DNA of 48,601 nt from an uncultured Dorea sp. (GTDB lineage Bacteria; Bacillota; Clostridia; Lachnospirales; Lachnospiraceae), in NCBI GenBank assembly GCA_910584615.1, contig CAJUAM010000026.1, positions 1 through 48,601 of the forward strand. The letters are read 5' to 3'. The stretch's first letter is position 1, and every line of letters begins with the position of its first letter. The notes below the pieces were generated by a model that had not been told where the DNA came from, did not search any database, and was given only the letters and a program-made list of their open reading frames with translations. Below are positions 6,958 to 16,244 of the stretch, in pieces. The position numbers and the translations under genes are program-made.

Positions 6958-9651
6958 CTAATTAATAACATTTCTTATATGGGCAACAGCCTTATATTCA
7001 TTATGTTGTTCTTCGCTGATCCTTTCCCGCGGATTTTCCATATATAAATCAATAACCTCTGAATATAATTTCATAAGTAATTCAGAATCAAATCCCTCAG
7101 GCATTTTTTTCTCTTTATAGGTATATTGCTGAACTCTATATGCCATATTTTCCAGTAAATCTTTTACATATTCAGCATATCTGTTATTTTCCGTTATATA
7201 TGCTGTTATTTTATTTACTTTTCCGGTATAATCCTCTGTAGCAACCGTTCCAATTCTCTGTGCAAAATCACGTTTCAAATTCTGCTTCTCTATTTCATCC
7301 AACTCAGCATCACCAGGGTTCTTTCTTTTCTCCTCCGCCGCCATGCACACACGTGCATAAATTCGGCAAATATCTATTTCCTCTCCTTTTATCTCCCCTT
7401 CCTCTGTTTTTTCTAACGGAATCCAGAATTTCGTCCAATCAACATGCCCCATCCCAACTTCTTCCATAAAATAGCTCACGTTATCCAAAAACTTCTTAAT
7501 CAACTGATATGTCCTGTCCTCATCTGACTCTGTTGCTTTTTTATAATCATTATTCATTACACAATTTTCAAGTAACCGTAGTGATAAATCAACATTCAAC
7601 ATGATAGCTCTTGCCTGTTTAATCAGGCTTATATTCTCATCCTCCATGACGAAAAAAATATCCTTCACATCATCCCAATCTATCCCTAAAAGTTCCAGAT
7701 TCAAAAAATCAAAAATACTCTCCAGTTCACACAAATTTACGATGTAATTCTCAAGCCCCACTGCCACATTCGGAGGAATCGCATAATTATTGGCGATAAG
7801 AGAAATCCTATTCATGCGAACCTTCCCGTTGTTAATCGGTTCATAGTTAGAACATAATAAAGCTGTAATAATCCAGATAATGATTTCAGCTTGTCCATTG
7901 TCTTTCCTAATTGCTGTAGCTTTCGTCTTTGAAACATCTTTCCTATCAATGGACAATATATACTTTCCTTCCTCCAAAACATCTGCAACCGCATTCCAAT
8001 ACTCAAATATATGAATAAAAAATCTGTCTCTGTTCATCAAAAACTGACGGTTTTCCGTTGCGATCCACGGTACAACCCCATTCGACCGATTTCCCCAGAT
8101 GAATCCCCCAATCAAAGGATCAGCAATTTTTATTTTCTCGACAAATTTTTCATTTAGTATAATCGTATAATATATCTTGACATAAGCAGACAACAAATTA
8201 TCATCATTCAATGTCAAATAAATCATATTGTTGCAAAGCCTCTCAATAACAGTTGCCAGACTCCACAGCACAAATTCCCAATTTGAATTGGCATATAAAT
8301 CTACACTGCCCACCTTTTTTACTAATATTTTATTTAAGAAATTACACATATTATAATTTTTGATTTGATCATTACTCTCCACAACTTCCATCAAATCTTC
8401 CCGTTCTTCCCCTCTTACATTCCTCTTAATCATTTCCTCTATAAAATAATACTTAAATTCCAGTATATTATTCAGCTTTAGCTGTACATTTTCTCCTGGG
8501 TATTCCATTTCATCAAGCAGTGAAATAAAATTGATCAAATCTCTCAAATTAAAAGGAATCAGATAACTGTACCCATTTTCAGAAGGGACAAAATACATTC
8601 CAGTTTTCTCAGATATCAATTCAAGCAATCTATTTTCAAGAACCAACGATTGATTATCAAGATCTTTTTTCTTGAGCATAATTCCTTCCAGTTCAACCTG
8701 ATTACTTTTCAGTTCCGGCAGATAAATTCTCCTCGCTTTCGGAATCAATTTAGTGGCATACCGTTCAGCCATTTCCCGCATCTCTTTGTCTATAGAATTT
8801 GCCCGTCCCTTTCCCTGAATAATATTCTTAAAATCATCTCTGTTTTTTTCTTCAATCCCCATTTCAAATTGTTCAATTTTAACAGCCATCACAATAATTA
8901 TATTGGGTAAAATCAAATATTTTCGAATCTGCTCCGCCATCTGATAAACATTCTCGTTACATAGATCCAAATCGTCTATGGCAATCAACAATTTTTTACA
9001 CTTTTTTGCACTCTCTCGCTTGGAGACAATCTCTAAATACATTTTGACTAATTCTTCAAGATCATTCCTTAACATAGTACTTGCGCCAAGTTTTTGCAGC
9101 TTTGAAATATTTCCTGCCTCATCATACTCATCATCCAACATTTTCTCCTTGTTGTTAATGATTGATAAGCTTTTATACACCTTCGATAACTGCATCATCA
9201 TCTTTTCTCGTTCGTATTGTTCTATTGACTGATTATTCTTATCATAAATCATCTGAAAATCCTGGTATATATGAGCTAATACAATATCTACAATATTATG
9301 CACCTCATCAAACATTGTCGGATCAACTATAATGTTCGTTCTCCAATTACTGTTTCTGATACCCTCTCCAAATTTCAGCTTATCATCATGTTCCCCCGAC
9401 CGAACCAAAGCATAGACAAACGACATCATGGCGCTACTCTTTCCGCTACCTCTTTCACCGCAAAAAGCGATAATATTATTGGGATTTTCAAGCTTATTAT
9501 TTTCATCTCCTCTTTCATCTTGTATGTTCCAAATATTATTTAAACTATTTACTGCAATTTCATATTCATGAAAAAACAAACTCTCTTCAGTAATTTGTTT
9601 TTCTATATGTATCTTGAATCTTTGTCCATCTGTAATTTTCAATTTTTTCAT
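6958..9651 (-). CDS. rdrA: RADAR system ATPase RdrA
   Basis: This is the large P-loop ATPase partner of RdrB. From the ATG at 9651 the product has 897 residues. Walker A is GERGSGKS at 65-72 and Walker B LLIAIDDLDLC lies near residue 230, a KAP-like arrangement; the rest is a large helical region. The frame stays open to 9810, but the promoter at 9749-9777 lies inside that extension and a GGAGTG site stands before 9651, so 9651 is preferred. In known RADAR, RdrA forms rings and is needed with RdrB for the response to phage. No third accessory gene (such as a small membrane SLATT or Csx27-like protein) is seen next to the pair. Upstream are only transposase remnants. Confidence 0.83.
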   Translation of the reverse strand: MKKLKITDGQRFKIHIEKQITEESLFFHEYEIAVNSLNNIWNIQDERGDENNKLENPNNIIAFCGERGSGKSSAMMSFVYALVRSGEHDDKLKFGEGIRNSNWRTNIIVDPTMFDEVHNIVDIVLAHIYQDFQMIYDKNNQSIEQYEREKMMMQLSKVYKSLSIINNKEKMLDDEYDEAGNISKLQKLGASTMLRNDLEELVKMYLEIVSKRESAKKCKKLLIAIDDLDLCNENVYQMAEQIRKYLILPNIIIVMAVKIEQFEMGIEEKNRDDFKNIIQGKGRANSIDKEMREMAERYATKLIPKARRIYLPELKSNQVELEGIMLKKKDLDNQSLVLENRLLELISEKTGMYFVPSENGYSYLIPFNLRDLINFISLLDEMEYPGENVQLKLNNILEFKYYFIEEMIKRNVRGEEREDLMEVVESNDQIKNYNMCNFLNKILVKKVGSVDLYANSNWEFVLWSLATVIERLCNNMIYLTLNDDNLLSAYVKIYYTIILNEKFVEKIKIADPLIGGFIWGNRSNGVVPWIATENRQFLMNRDRFFIHIFEYWNAVADVLEEGKYILSIDRKDVSKTKATAIRKDNGQAEIIIWIITALLCSNYEPINNGKVRMNRISLIANNYAIPPNVAVGLENYIVNLCELESIFDFLNLELLGIDWDDVKDIFFVMEDENISLIKQARAIMLNVDLSLRLLENCVMNNDYKKATESDEDRTYQLIKKFLDNVSYFMEEVGMGHVDWTKFWIPLEKTEEGEIKGEEIDICRIYARVCMAAEEKRKNPGDAELDEIEKQNLKRDFAQRIGTVATEDYTGKVNKITAYITENNRYAEYVKDLLENMAYRVQQYTYKEKKMPEGFDSELLMKLYSEVIDLYMENPRERISEEQHNEYKAVAHIRNVIN

Positions 9652-9748
9652 AAGCACTTCACTCCAATTCGCATTTATTTTGTATAATCTGCACCTTGAT
9701 AAATTTCCTCTGAATATATCTGATAAAATTTCATTTAGATACGAAAAA

Positions 9749-9777
9749 ATTATAACATAATCAATAGTTGCAAACAA
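9749..9777 (-). promoter_or_regulatory. Promoter of the rdrA-rdrB operon
   Basis: TTGTTT (9772-9777) and TATAAT (9749-9754) on the minus strand are 17 bases apart. Initiation near 9742 would give a 90-base leader before the ATG at 9651. Its place argues against translation from 9810. Confidence 0.7.
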
Positions 9778-9810
9778 ACTATGTTTGACATTTTCCCCTT
9801 TACTCGCCAT

Positions 9811-10170
9811 CCACAGCCCTTCCTTTCAACATCTTCATGTTCCTCCATGCAAAAATAACATCATAGATACGTCCGTCTTCCCTTACTTTATAATGGATAC
9901 AGTCCATAAATACAAACGGATAGACAGGAGTTAGTGGGCGTGACTGCCATTCCTATATTTCCAGCAGTATCCGTCAGTGATCTTGCTGACCATTTCTGCT
10001 GACAGTTCCATCCCGTAAAGTTCCTGTGTCTGGTCATGGATATCCCTGGTGCTCATGCCAATTCCTGTAAGCAATAAATGTTTCTTCTCATTGTGAGATA
10101 AGTCTACTTTTATATTTTGTAAATGTCTGACCTGTCGTATATAAATCTCCGCTAAATATACCGGCTCCAT
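9811..10170 (-). pseudogene. IS256-family transposase remnant
   Basis: The first part encodes GMSTRDIHDQTQELYGMEL and SAEMVSKITD, typical of mutator-type (IS256) transposases. Near 9960 the frame is broken. In a shifted frame it resumes as PVYPFVFMDCIHYKVREDG, the family's catalytic-core region with its aspartate, and continues to about 9811. The 5' and 3' parts of the gene are missing, so the element is dead. It abuts the rdrA promoter region, marking insertion activity at the upstream edge of the RADAR operon. Confidence 0.8.
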
Positions 10171-10275
10171 ATTGGCCCTCTTTTCAAATAATAAAATCAG
10201 AAAAATAGCATAAATTAGTTACTTTCCTGATTTATCATTATAATGTAAAACTGCTACTAATTTCATTTTGTTACT

Positions 10276-11209
10276 TTATACTGTGCTAAGTTCTTCAAGT
10301 TGTTCTATCTCTGCAACGCCAAGCCCTGAATACTCCGCAATTTTCTCTATCGGTAATACTCTATCCCGCAACATCCTAAGTGCTGTTTCCTTCTTATTTT
10401 CGTTTCTGCCTTCATCTTTCCCTCTATTCAAAATCGTCCTTGCCTCTGTCTCAAGTAACGTTCCGCTCATCATTCCACCTATCCCTTTCTGCACATTCTC
10501 ATACTTCTGTGCGACTTCTCTGATCACATCTCCAGAAAGTTCTATAATTGTACGTTTGTCAAACGCCCCAATAATTCCTTCCTGTTCCAGTTTATCAAGT
10601 CTTTTCAAGATATTCTGGTACTCCGCTTTCAGTTCTGCCAACTTCTGCTCATTATTATTATACACCTTAAAGTTCTTTTCATGTGAAAAAATATAAAATG
10701 GAATTAACAGTAATAAACCTTTTGAAAAGATATCCTCCAGAGAATATTCCTGTGTCTTTATGATTGGCACATCATACTCCACGATACCACCTGGCGTCTT
10801 TATCACATACCGCATTTTATCAGGTGTCTTCTTATATGTTCTGAGATACAACACTGCTGTATTCGGGAATGTTACAGTCGTGTTTCATTAATGATTTCAC
10901 CCTCATCCAATGCTATCTGAGCATCATACTCAAACAGTCGAATGTCATCCGACCATCCGGCAGGCTGCTCTCACATTCAAGATGGTATTTTTTCTTTTGC
11001 TTTCCAAATATTATAAAATTTGTGTCCGTTATTCATTCATGATCCGCTGCATCCTGTTGATCAATAAAGTGCTCATTAGAATGAAACTCTATTATTTCAT
11101 TTCCTGTATAATCTTCTTTGAAAATCTCATTGATTATCGGAATAATCATTTGCCGGCAATCATTTAAAATTGTCCGAAATGCTCCATCATATATATTTCC
11201 CATATACAT
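10276..11209 (-). pseudogene. Rpn-type PD-(D/E)XK nuclease/transposase pseudogene
   Basis: A GGAGGA site precedes an ATG at 11209 opening MYMGNIYDGAFRTILND. The frame breaks near 11030. The nuclease core follows in other frames (YHLECESS, then RLFEYDAQIALDEGEI), and the last 192 residues are open from 10854, starting LYLRTYKKTPDKMRYVIKTP and ending in the helical tail typical of this family. The family (Rpn, recombination-promoting nuclease) is common in Lachnospiraceae. At least two frameshifts and a stop make this copy inactive. The C-terminal 192-residue piece could still be translated but would lack the catalytic core. Confidence 0.75.
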
Positions 11210-11332
11210 TCCTCCGTATTTCTTATTTACATCATATCATTATCATATTGTATACACAACTATATTTGAAATACAAAGTGCATTTTTTATATTTCATATG
11301 TTTAATTCATTCGATTTATCCTGAATTAACGC

Positions 11333-11383
11333 ATAATAAGCACTTTATTCGACACCATATGTGAAAAACAAAGTGCTTATTAT
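11333..11383. repeat. Perfect 14-bp inverted repeat behind the subtilase gene
   Basis: ataataagcacttt (11333-11346) and its exact complement (11370-11383) enclose 23 bases. No T-run follows on either strand, so it is not a typical intrinsic terminator. A degenerate copy lies at 3974-4025 behind orphan tail R2. The rest of 11210-11423 is AT-rich with no gene. Confidence 0.8.
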
Positions 11384-11423
11384 CCCAATAATCTATCCAC
11401 TCTACCCCGGCAGACTCCCCGCC

Positions 11424-13184
11424 TCAAGTTGGAAGACTTGAGGCCACACACAGCGCCCCATACCCCACCTGCGGATTCGGGTACACCTCAAATCCCGGCA
11501 GCGCCCTCGCCCCGCGCCTAAGATACGCCTTCACCTTCTCCCCATACAGATACGGATCATTCCCTCTCACGATCCCCCACTCCATCATAAGCGCTGCCCC
11601 GCCAGATGCAAATGGTGTCGCAAAGGAGGTCCCGCTGAACGACGCATATCCGCCTCCTGCTGCTGTAGTAGTGATATCCACCCCGGGTGCTGCAATATCC
11701 GGTTTGATGATATTTTCTCCCCACCGTGAAAGAGAACCCCGGCCTGAAAAATCCGCATAGGCAAATGTCAGTCCATTATACGCCCCTACGGATATCACAC
11801 GCCTTGCTGTTGAAGGTATGGTAAGGGTCATATTGTCCGTTGGATATAAGAATCCCGTTCCCTGATTGAGCACCCCTTCACTTGGGAGCCACATCTGATA
11901 TTCTCCGGACACGATGTCTCTGGGGATCAGCACGATCCGCCAGACGCCTCCGTTAATATAACTTTCACGGGGTATCATATCGATATAGATCTCCTGCGCC
12001 GTGCTGTAGGGACTTGGTTCACCATAATAAAGAAGGATCTCCGTCTGTCCTGCCACATACCTTTGAGGCCCCAGTATTTCCTGCACCGGTCCGATCCGGA
12101 TTCCTGACGGTGATATGATGGAAATATCCACCACATCTACATACTCTTTCCATATCTGTACATTCAGTGACGGCTGGTTATCCTGAACGGCAAGTTCTAT
12201 CACTGCCTCACCTTCATCCGTCAGACGTCCTGATATATGTCCTGCACTTACAGCCTCATTGCCGGTTCCAATACAGATACAGCTCTTCCACACATTTGAT
12301 ATATCGTCAATAAATCTTTCCAAAAGCGATGTTCCATCATGAGATCCATAAGTATTTCCGAAACTTATATTAATCGCGACCGGCATCTGAAATTCAAGTG
12401 CCTTTCGGACTACATAATCAACACCCATCATAAGTTCTGTCGTCCGGGGGAATCCATCGCTTGACGGATTTCCAAGTTTTACGACTAAAAGTTCACTCTC
12501 CGGCGCCACGCCTGCATAGCGGCGGTAGTCTGCTTTGGCGCCTCTCCCGTTTCCCGCCGCGATTCCTGCCACCGCAGTGCCATGACCAGACGTATCTTTA
12601 GTCGCTACCAGTCTCCCTCTCTCTGCCGGAGTCTGGGCCTTCAAAGCCTCATCTATCTTTTCTTTTGTATACTCCACTCCGATCTCATATCCTTTCGGTG
12701 CCGCCTCCCCCTCTCTCGGTCTTAAAGACTGATCCCAAAGAGAGCGTATCCTCGTCGTACCGTCAGCGTTGCAGAAATCAGCCAGCGTATAATCAATCCC
12801 TGAATCTATCACCGCAACGAAAACTCCCTGTCCAAACAAAGAAAAACGGCTATCCTGCACCGTATCGATACAAGATACCCGTCTTCCGTTTGCTGTTTGG
12901 AAAAACAGTCTTTTTGGTTTTTCCACATATTCAACCTGAGGCAGCAATGCCAGTTCACTGATACGGGATTCCCTTACCGTTATCACCGCATATTCGTTCA
13001 TAAGTTCTATAACCTGTTCCGCTATCTCCCTCACCGGATCTAAGCTTCCTGAATACTTTATGATCAGTTCCCATGACTTTTCTATCGGATCATAGCCGAT
13101 ATCAAGCTGCAAGGATTTCTCTCTCTCTTCCTCCGTGGCATCAAGTGCCAGATTTAAAATATTTTCAACCTTCTGACCTGTCAA
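11424..13184 (-). CDS. S8 family subtilisin-like serine protease
   Basis: The 586-residue protein has a full catalytic triad: Asp in VAVIDSGIDYT (about residue 130), His in DTSGHGTAVAGI, the oxyanion Asn in CIGTGNEA and Ser in SFSGTSFATPFASG (about residue 525). A region of ~130 residues between the Asn and Ser motifs (PSGIRIGPVQE and following) resembles the beta-rich insert of clostridial Csp-type proteases. No signal peptide is visible. An N-terminal region of ~100 residues may be a prodomain. The start is a TTG with a GGAG site about eight bases upstream. An inverted repeat (CCTCAAGT/ACTTGAGG) overlaps the stop. Homologous 3' ends occur at 4045 and 2281, so the gene once had close paralogues. 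Substrates are unknown; germination proteases are one related group. Confidence 0.9.
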   Translation of the reverse strand: MTGQKVENILNLALDATEEEREKSLQLDIGYDPIEKSWELIIKYSGSLDPVREIAEQVIELMNEYAVITVRESRISELALLPQVEYVEKPKRLFFQTANGRRVSCIDTVQDSRFSLFGQGVFVAVIDSGIDYTLADFCNADGTTRIRSLWDQSLRPREGEAAPKGYEIGVEYTKEKIDEALKAQTPAERGRLVATKDTSGHGTAVAGIAAGNGRGAKADYRRYAGVAPESELLVVKLGNPSSDGFPRTTELMMGVDYVVRKALEFQMPVAINISFGNTYGSHDGTSLLERFIDDISNVWKSCICIGTGNEAVSAGHISGRLTDEGEAVIELAVQDNQPSLNVQIWKEYVDVVDISIISPSGIRIGPVQEILGPQRYVAGQTEILLYYGEPSPYSTAQEIYIDMIPRESYINGGVWRIVLIPRDIVSGEYQMWLPSEGVLNQGTGFLYPTDNMTLTIPSTARRVISVGAYNGLTFAYADFSGRGSLSRWGENIIKPDIAAPGVDITTTAAGGGYASFSGTSFATPFASGGAALMMEWGIVRGNDPYLYGEKVKAYLRRGARALPGFEVYPNPQVGYGALCVASSLPT

Positions 13185-13248
13185 AATATTGCTCCAGTAC
13201 CTGTCATTGACATATCATATGACCATTGATACATGTCTTATGCATCTA

Positions 13249-13860
13249 TCAGTTCATGCAGCACTGTGCCAGATACGGCGCCAGTCCTGCCGGTATGAAA
13301 TACCCTCTTTCATGCTGGCATACCGGACATTTTGCAGGGACATTTTTGCCATGATAGATATGCCCGCAATTTAAGCACATCCAGTCATTCTCTTCGCCGC
13401 TTACATAAATTTTGTTGTTTTCAATAAGCTCCGCCAGCTTTCCGAACCGTTTCCCGTGTATTTCCTCAATTTTAGCAATTTCCCGGAAAGTATACGCCGC
13501 TTCGCTATAGCCTTCTTCCTCAGCAACCTTTGCAAACGCCGGATATACATCGTCAAATTCTTCCATTTCATTATGATGCGCTGACTTTAAAAGCTTCACC
13601 ACATCATCAAAATGATCCACCGGATATCCTCCGTCAATGTGGATCGTTGTCCCGGACAAATCCTTTAACAGTCCATAAAATCTTTCCGCATGCGCTCTCT
13701 CCTGATCCGCTGTAAACAAAAAAATCTGGTTTACCGCATACATTCCCTGCTTTTTCGCCGCCTCAGCTGCTATCGTATAACGGTTCCTCGCCTGACTCTC
13801 CCCCGCAAATGCCCGCATCAGGTTCTCTCTTGTTCTGCTCTCTTTAAAATCAACAGCCAT
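13249..13860 (-). CDS. rbr: Rubrerythrin
   Basis: This non-haem iron protein reduces hydrogen peroxide in the cytoplasm of anaerobes. The N-terminal ferritin-like four-helix domain carries the diiron ligands (ENLMRAFAGESQARNRY, QERAHAERFY, FREIAKIEEIHGKRF). The C-terminal rubredoxin-like domain has two cysteine pairs (CLNCGHIY and CPVC) for one iron. The product of about 203 residues is of normal length. The ATG at 13860 is preferred because a GGAG site stands seven bases upstream; a GTG three codons earlier is less likely. It stands as a single gene between the protease and the GH32 hydrolase, on the same strand as both. Confidence 0.95.
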   Translation of the reverse strand: MAVDFKESRTRENLMRAFAGESQARNRYTIAAEAAKKQGMYAVNQIFLFTADQERAHAERFYGLLKDLSGTTIHIDGGYPVDHFDDVVKLLKSAHHNEMEEFDDVYPAFAKVAEEEGYSEAAYTFREIAKIEEIHGKRFGKLAELIENNKIYVSGEENDWMCLNCGHIYHGKNVPAKCPVCQHERGYFIPAGLAPYLAQCCMN

Positions 13861-13922
13861 GTTACACACTCCTTCTCTTTTTCAGGTAGTATGTACCATG
13901 ACTGCCATATTATACATATAAT

Positions 13923-15287
13923 TCAGCAAATATTTTTTCCGACCGCAATCTTTTCTATGCGCCCCTTGATATAATTGCCAAGACCATACACTACATTGCT
14001 GATCACATATTCCCCGTCATTCACAAACACTTCTATAAGATTCGGTTCCGCAAATATATCCAGCTTATAATTTCCATATACTTTCGGCGTGCTGCTTATC
14101 ATACGGTGTCCTTCAATATCTCCAAACACACGGCTTCGGTCTGTTTTTATGAAATCCCTTTCCGCCCAGATCCTGAATCCCCCGATATCGAGAGTCTCTC
14201 CTTCCTTAAGAGTAACCTGAACACGATACGGCTCTTTATCTGGAATGGATAGCTTCTGAAAGTCTTCCTCACAGGAAAGGATCTTCTCCTTTGTCAGAAT
14301 CTCTTTTTCAAAAAACTGATCCACCTGCGGATGCACACGGAAATAAATGTGATCATCCTCCATTTCCACAACTCTTGGAAGACACATCATTCCATTCCAC
14401 GGTTTTTCTCCTTCCTGCTCCACTGCTTTTGGCATCCTCATCCATGCGATCATGACACGTCTCCCTGCCGCATCCAGATTAGTCTGGGGCGCATAAAGAT
14501 CCAGTCCATGATCAATATACTGATAATTTCCGTGAAGGCTTAAGCTGCACGTCTCCGGCTTAAAATCAGCAGGCATACATATGGCATGATGCTCATAGCC
14601 CCCCGCTTCCTCAGCAATATACATCGGTGAACCCATGAACACATACCGGCCATTCAGCTTAAACATATCCGGACATTCCAGCGATCTTCCAAACCTTTCA
14701 TTACGGATCTGCGATACATAACTCCAGTTTTCACCGTCTTCGCTCTTATAAAAAATCGCCCGCCCGACTTCACCTTTATATGTACTGCCGATAACCATAT
14801 AAAAGTCATTCCCGTCTTTCCATACTTTCGGATCCCTTGTGTCTTTATAATCCCCGATTTCTGTATCCTCTATCTTAGGAATGACAACCCGTTTTCCCCC
14901 GAAATTGTCAAAAACAAATCCATCCTCAGAGGATATCATAAGCTGTGCGGCATCATGATCCTTTGCATCCACGTGGATATTTTCCGCATTTATCTCATTG
15001 TAATGGATACCTGTATAATACAGGTTCACTTTTCCGTTCCACTCTATGGCACTTCCAGAAAAACAGCCGTTTGAATCTTCATATTTTGTAGGAAAAAGGG
15101 CAACCCCCACATGCTCCCAGCTTATAAGATCCTCGCTTACCGCATGTCCCCAGTGCATAGTTCCCCATACAGGAGCATAGGGAAAATACTGATAAAACAG
15201 ATGATACCTGCCTTTATAATAGATAAATCCATTAGGATCATTGATCCAGTTGCCCGGCGCTTTCAGATGTAATGTATTCTTTATCAT
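13923..15287 (-). CDS. GH32 beta-fructofuranosidase / sucrose-6-phosphate hydrolase
   Basis: The 454-residue protein is a glycoside hydrolase of family 32. The nucleophile Asp is in NWINDPNGF near residue 17, the RDP motif is TRDPKVWK, and the acid/base Glu is in ECPDMF. There is no signal peptide, so it acts inside the cell. It lies downstream of an ABC sugar transporter operon (binding protein, two permeases) on the same strand, with a stem-loop at 15333-15361 between. Because ABC uptake delivers unphosphorylated sugar, cleavage of sucrose or short fructo-oligosaccharides is more likely than sucrose-6-phosphate. The C-terminal beta domain appears slightly short but intact. Confidence 0.92.
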   Translation of the reverse strand: MIKNTLHLKAPGNWINDPNGFIYYKGRYHLFYQYFPYAPVWGTMHWGHAVSEDLISWEHVGVALFPTKYEDSNGCFSGSAIEWNGKVNLYYTGIHYNEINAENIHVDAKDHDAAQLMISSEDGFVFDNFGGKRVVIPKIEDTEIGDYKDTRDPKVWKDGNDFYMVIGSTYKGEVGRAIFYKSEDGENWSYVSQIRNERFGRSLECPDMFKLNGRYVFMGSPMYIAEEAGGYEHHAICMPADFKPETCSLSLHGNYQYIDHGLDLYAPQTNLDAAGRRVMIAWMRMPKAVEQEGEKPWNGMMCLPRVVEMEDDHIYFRVHPQVDQFFEKEILTKEKILSCEEDFQKLSIPDKEPYRVQVTLKEGETLDIGGFRIWAERDFIKTDRSRVFGDIEGHRMISSTPKVYGNYKLDIFAEPNLIEVFVNDGEYVISNVVYGLGNYIKGRIEKIAVGKNIC

Positions 15288-15332
15288 GCCAATTTCCTGC
15301 CTGTCTCTAAATTCTTAAATCCAGTATAATGA

Positions 15333-15361
15333 TAAAGAGGGTATTTTTCAATACCCTCTTT
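15333..15361. terminator. Stem-loop between permease and GH32 genes
   Basis: AAAGAGGGTATT and AATACCCTCTTT form a 12-bp stem with a four- to five-base loop. The T-run is short on both strands. It may act as a partial terminator or as a stabilising stem that lowers GH32 expression relative to the transporter. Confidence 0.6.
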
Positions 15362-15383
15362 TGGCAATACGCAAATAATAACA

Positions 15384-16244
15384 TTATTTCACGGCACCCG
15401 CCACAACACCGCCGATGATCTGTTTCTGCAGTGCAACGTACAGAACCAGTATCGGAATTACGCACAGCAAAAGCCCCGCCATAATCGTACCGTAATCTGC
15501 AGAGTAAGTTCCGTAGAAACTGTAGGTAGAAAGAGGAAGTGTTAACAGCTTCTTATCTGTCAGTACAAGCGACGGCAAAAGGAAATCATTCCAGAATGCC
15601 AGCGAATTTAAAATTACCATTGTGGAAATGATCGGCTTCAAAAGCGGCAGCACGATCTTAAAAAATGTCTGTGAATGCGTACACCCATCTATATAAGCGG
15701 CTTCTTCAAGCGCCAGCGGCACATTTCCCTTGATAAATCCGTGGAACATGAACACTGACATAGCCATCGAAAAACCGGTATGTAAAAAGATCAATGTAAT
15801 TCTATGGTTCAGAAGGTTAAGCGTTCCTCCGTAAATGCTTACAAGAGGGATCATGATAGCCTGAAACGGGATGATCATAGAGGCCACCATCAATCCGAAT
15901 GTAAGCTTAGAGATTCCGTTATTGTGACGAACGATATAATACGCCAGCATTGCAGCCAGAAGCGTTACCAGCACTGTCGCAGACACAGTTACGATCAGTG
16001 AATTTTTAAACGCGTTCAGAAAGTCCATCTGGGTATATGCTTTTACAAAGTTGTCAAAGGAAAGACCTTTGATGGTAAACAGCCATGAAAACGGGCTTTT
16101 GATAATATCCCTCTTCTGCTTCAGAGAATTAATCACTACCATGATAAATGGGAACATATATGCAAGGAAGATGATGATAAGTCCTGCCATTGCAAGCATA
16201 TTTGCCACTTTCCTTTTTGTTCCTCCGATTGATGTCTGCTTCAT
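15384..16244 (-). CDS. Carbohydrate ABC transporter permease (MalG type)
   Basis: This is one of two membrane subunits of a CUT1-type sugar importer. The ~286-residue protein has six hydrophobic segments and the EAA loop EEAAYIDGCTHSQTFFKIVLP, which contacts the ATPase. The ATG at 16244 overlaps the stop of the preceding permease as TAATG, with GGAGG upstream, which fixes the start and implies translational coupling. No ATPase gene is in the operon, so a shared MsmX-type ATPase elsewhere is expected, as is usual for Firmicute sugar importers. Confidence 0.92.
   Translation of the reverse strand: MKQTSIGGTKRKVANMLAMAGLIIIFLAYMFPFIMVVINSLKQKRDIIKSPFSWLFTIKGLSFDNFVKAYTQMDFLNAFKNSLIVTVSATVLVTLLAAMLAYYIVRHNNGISKLTFGLMVASMIIPFQAIMIPLVSIYGGTLNLLNHRITLIFLHTGFSMAMSVFMFHGFIKGNVPLALEEAAYIDGCTHSQTFFKIVLPLLKPIISTMVILNSLAFWNDFLLPSLVLTDKKLLTLPLSTYSFYGTYSADYGTIMAGLLLCVIPILVLYVALQKQIIGGVVAGAVK

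Noticed and set aside
9651..9810. N-terminal extension of RdrA to residue 950.
   Set aside because: The operon promoter lies within it, part derives from the IS256 remnant, and the ATG at 9651 has a good GGAGTG site.
11424..11446. Hairpin over the subtilase stop codon as an intrinsic terminator.
   Set aside because: It is followed by a G-rich tract, not a T-run.
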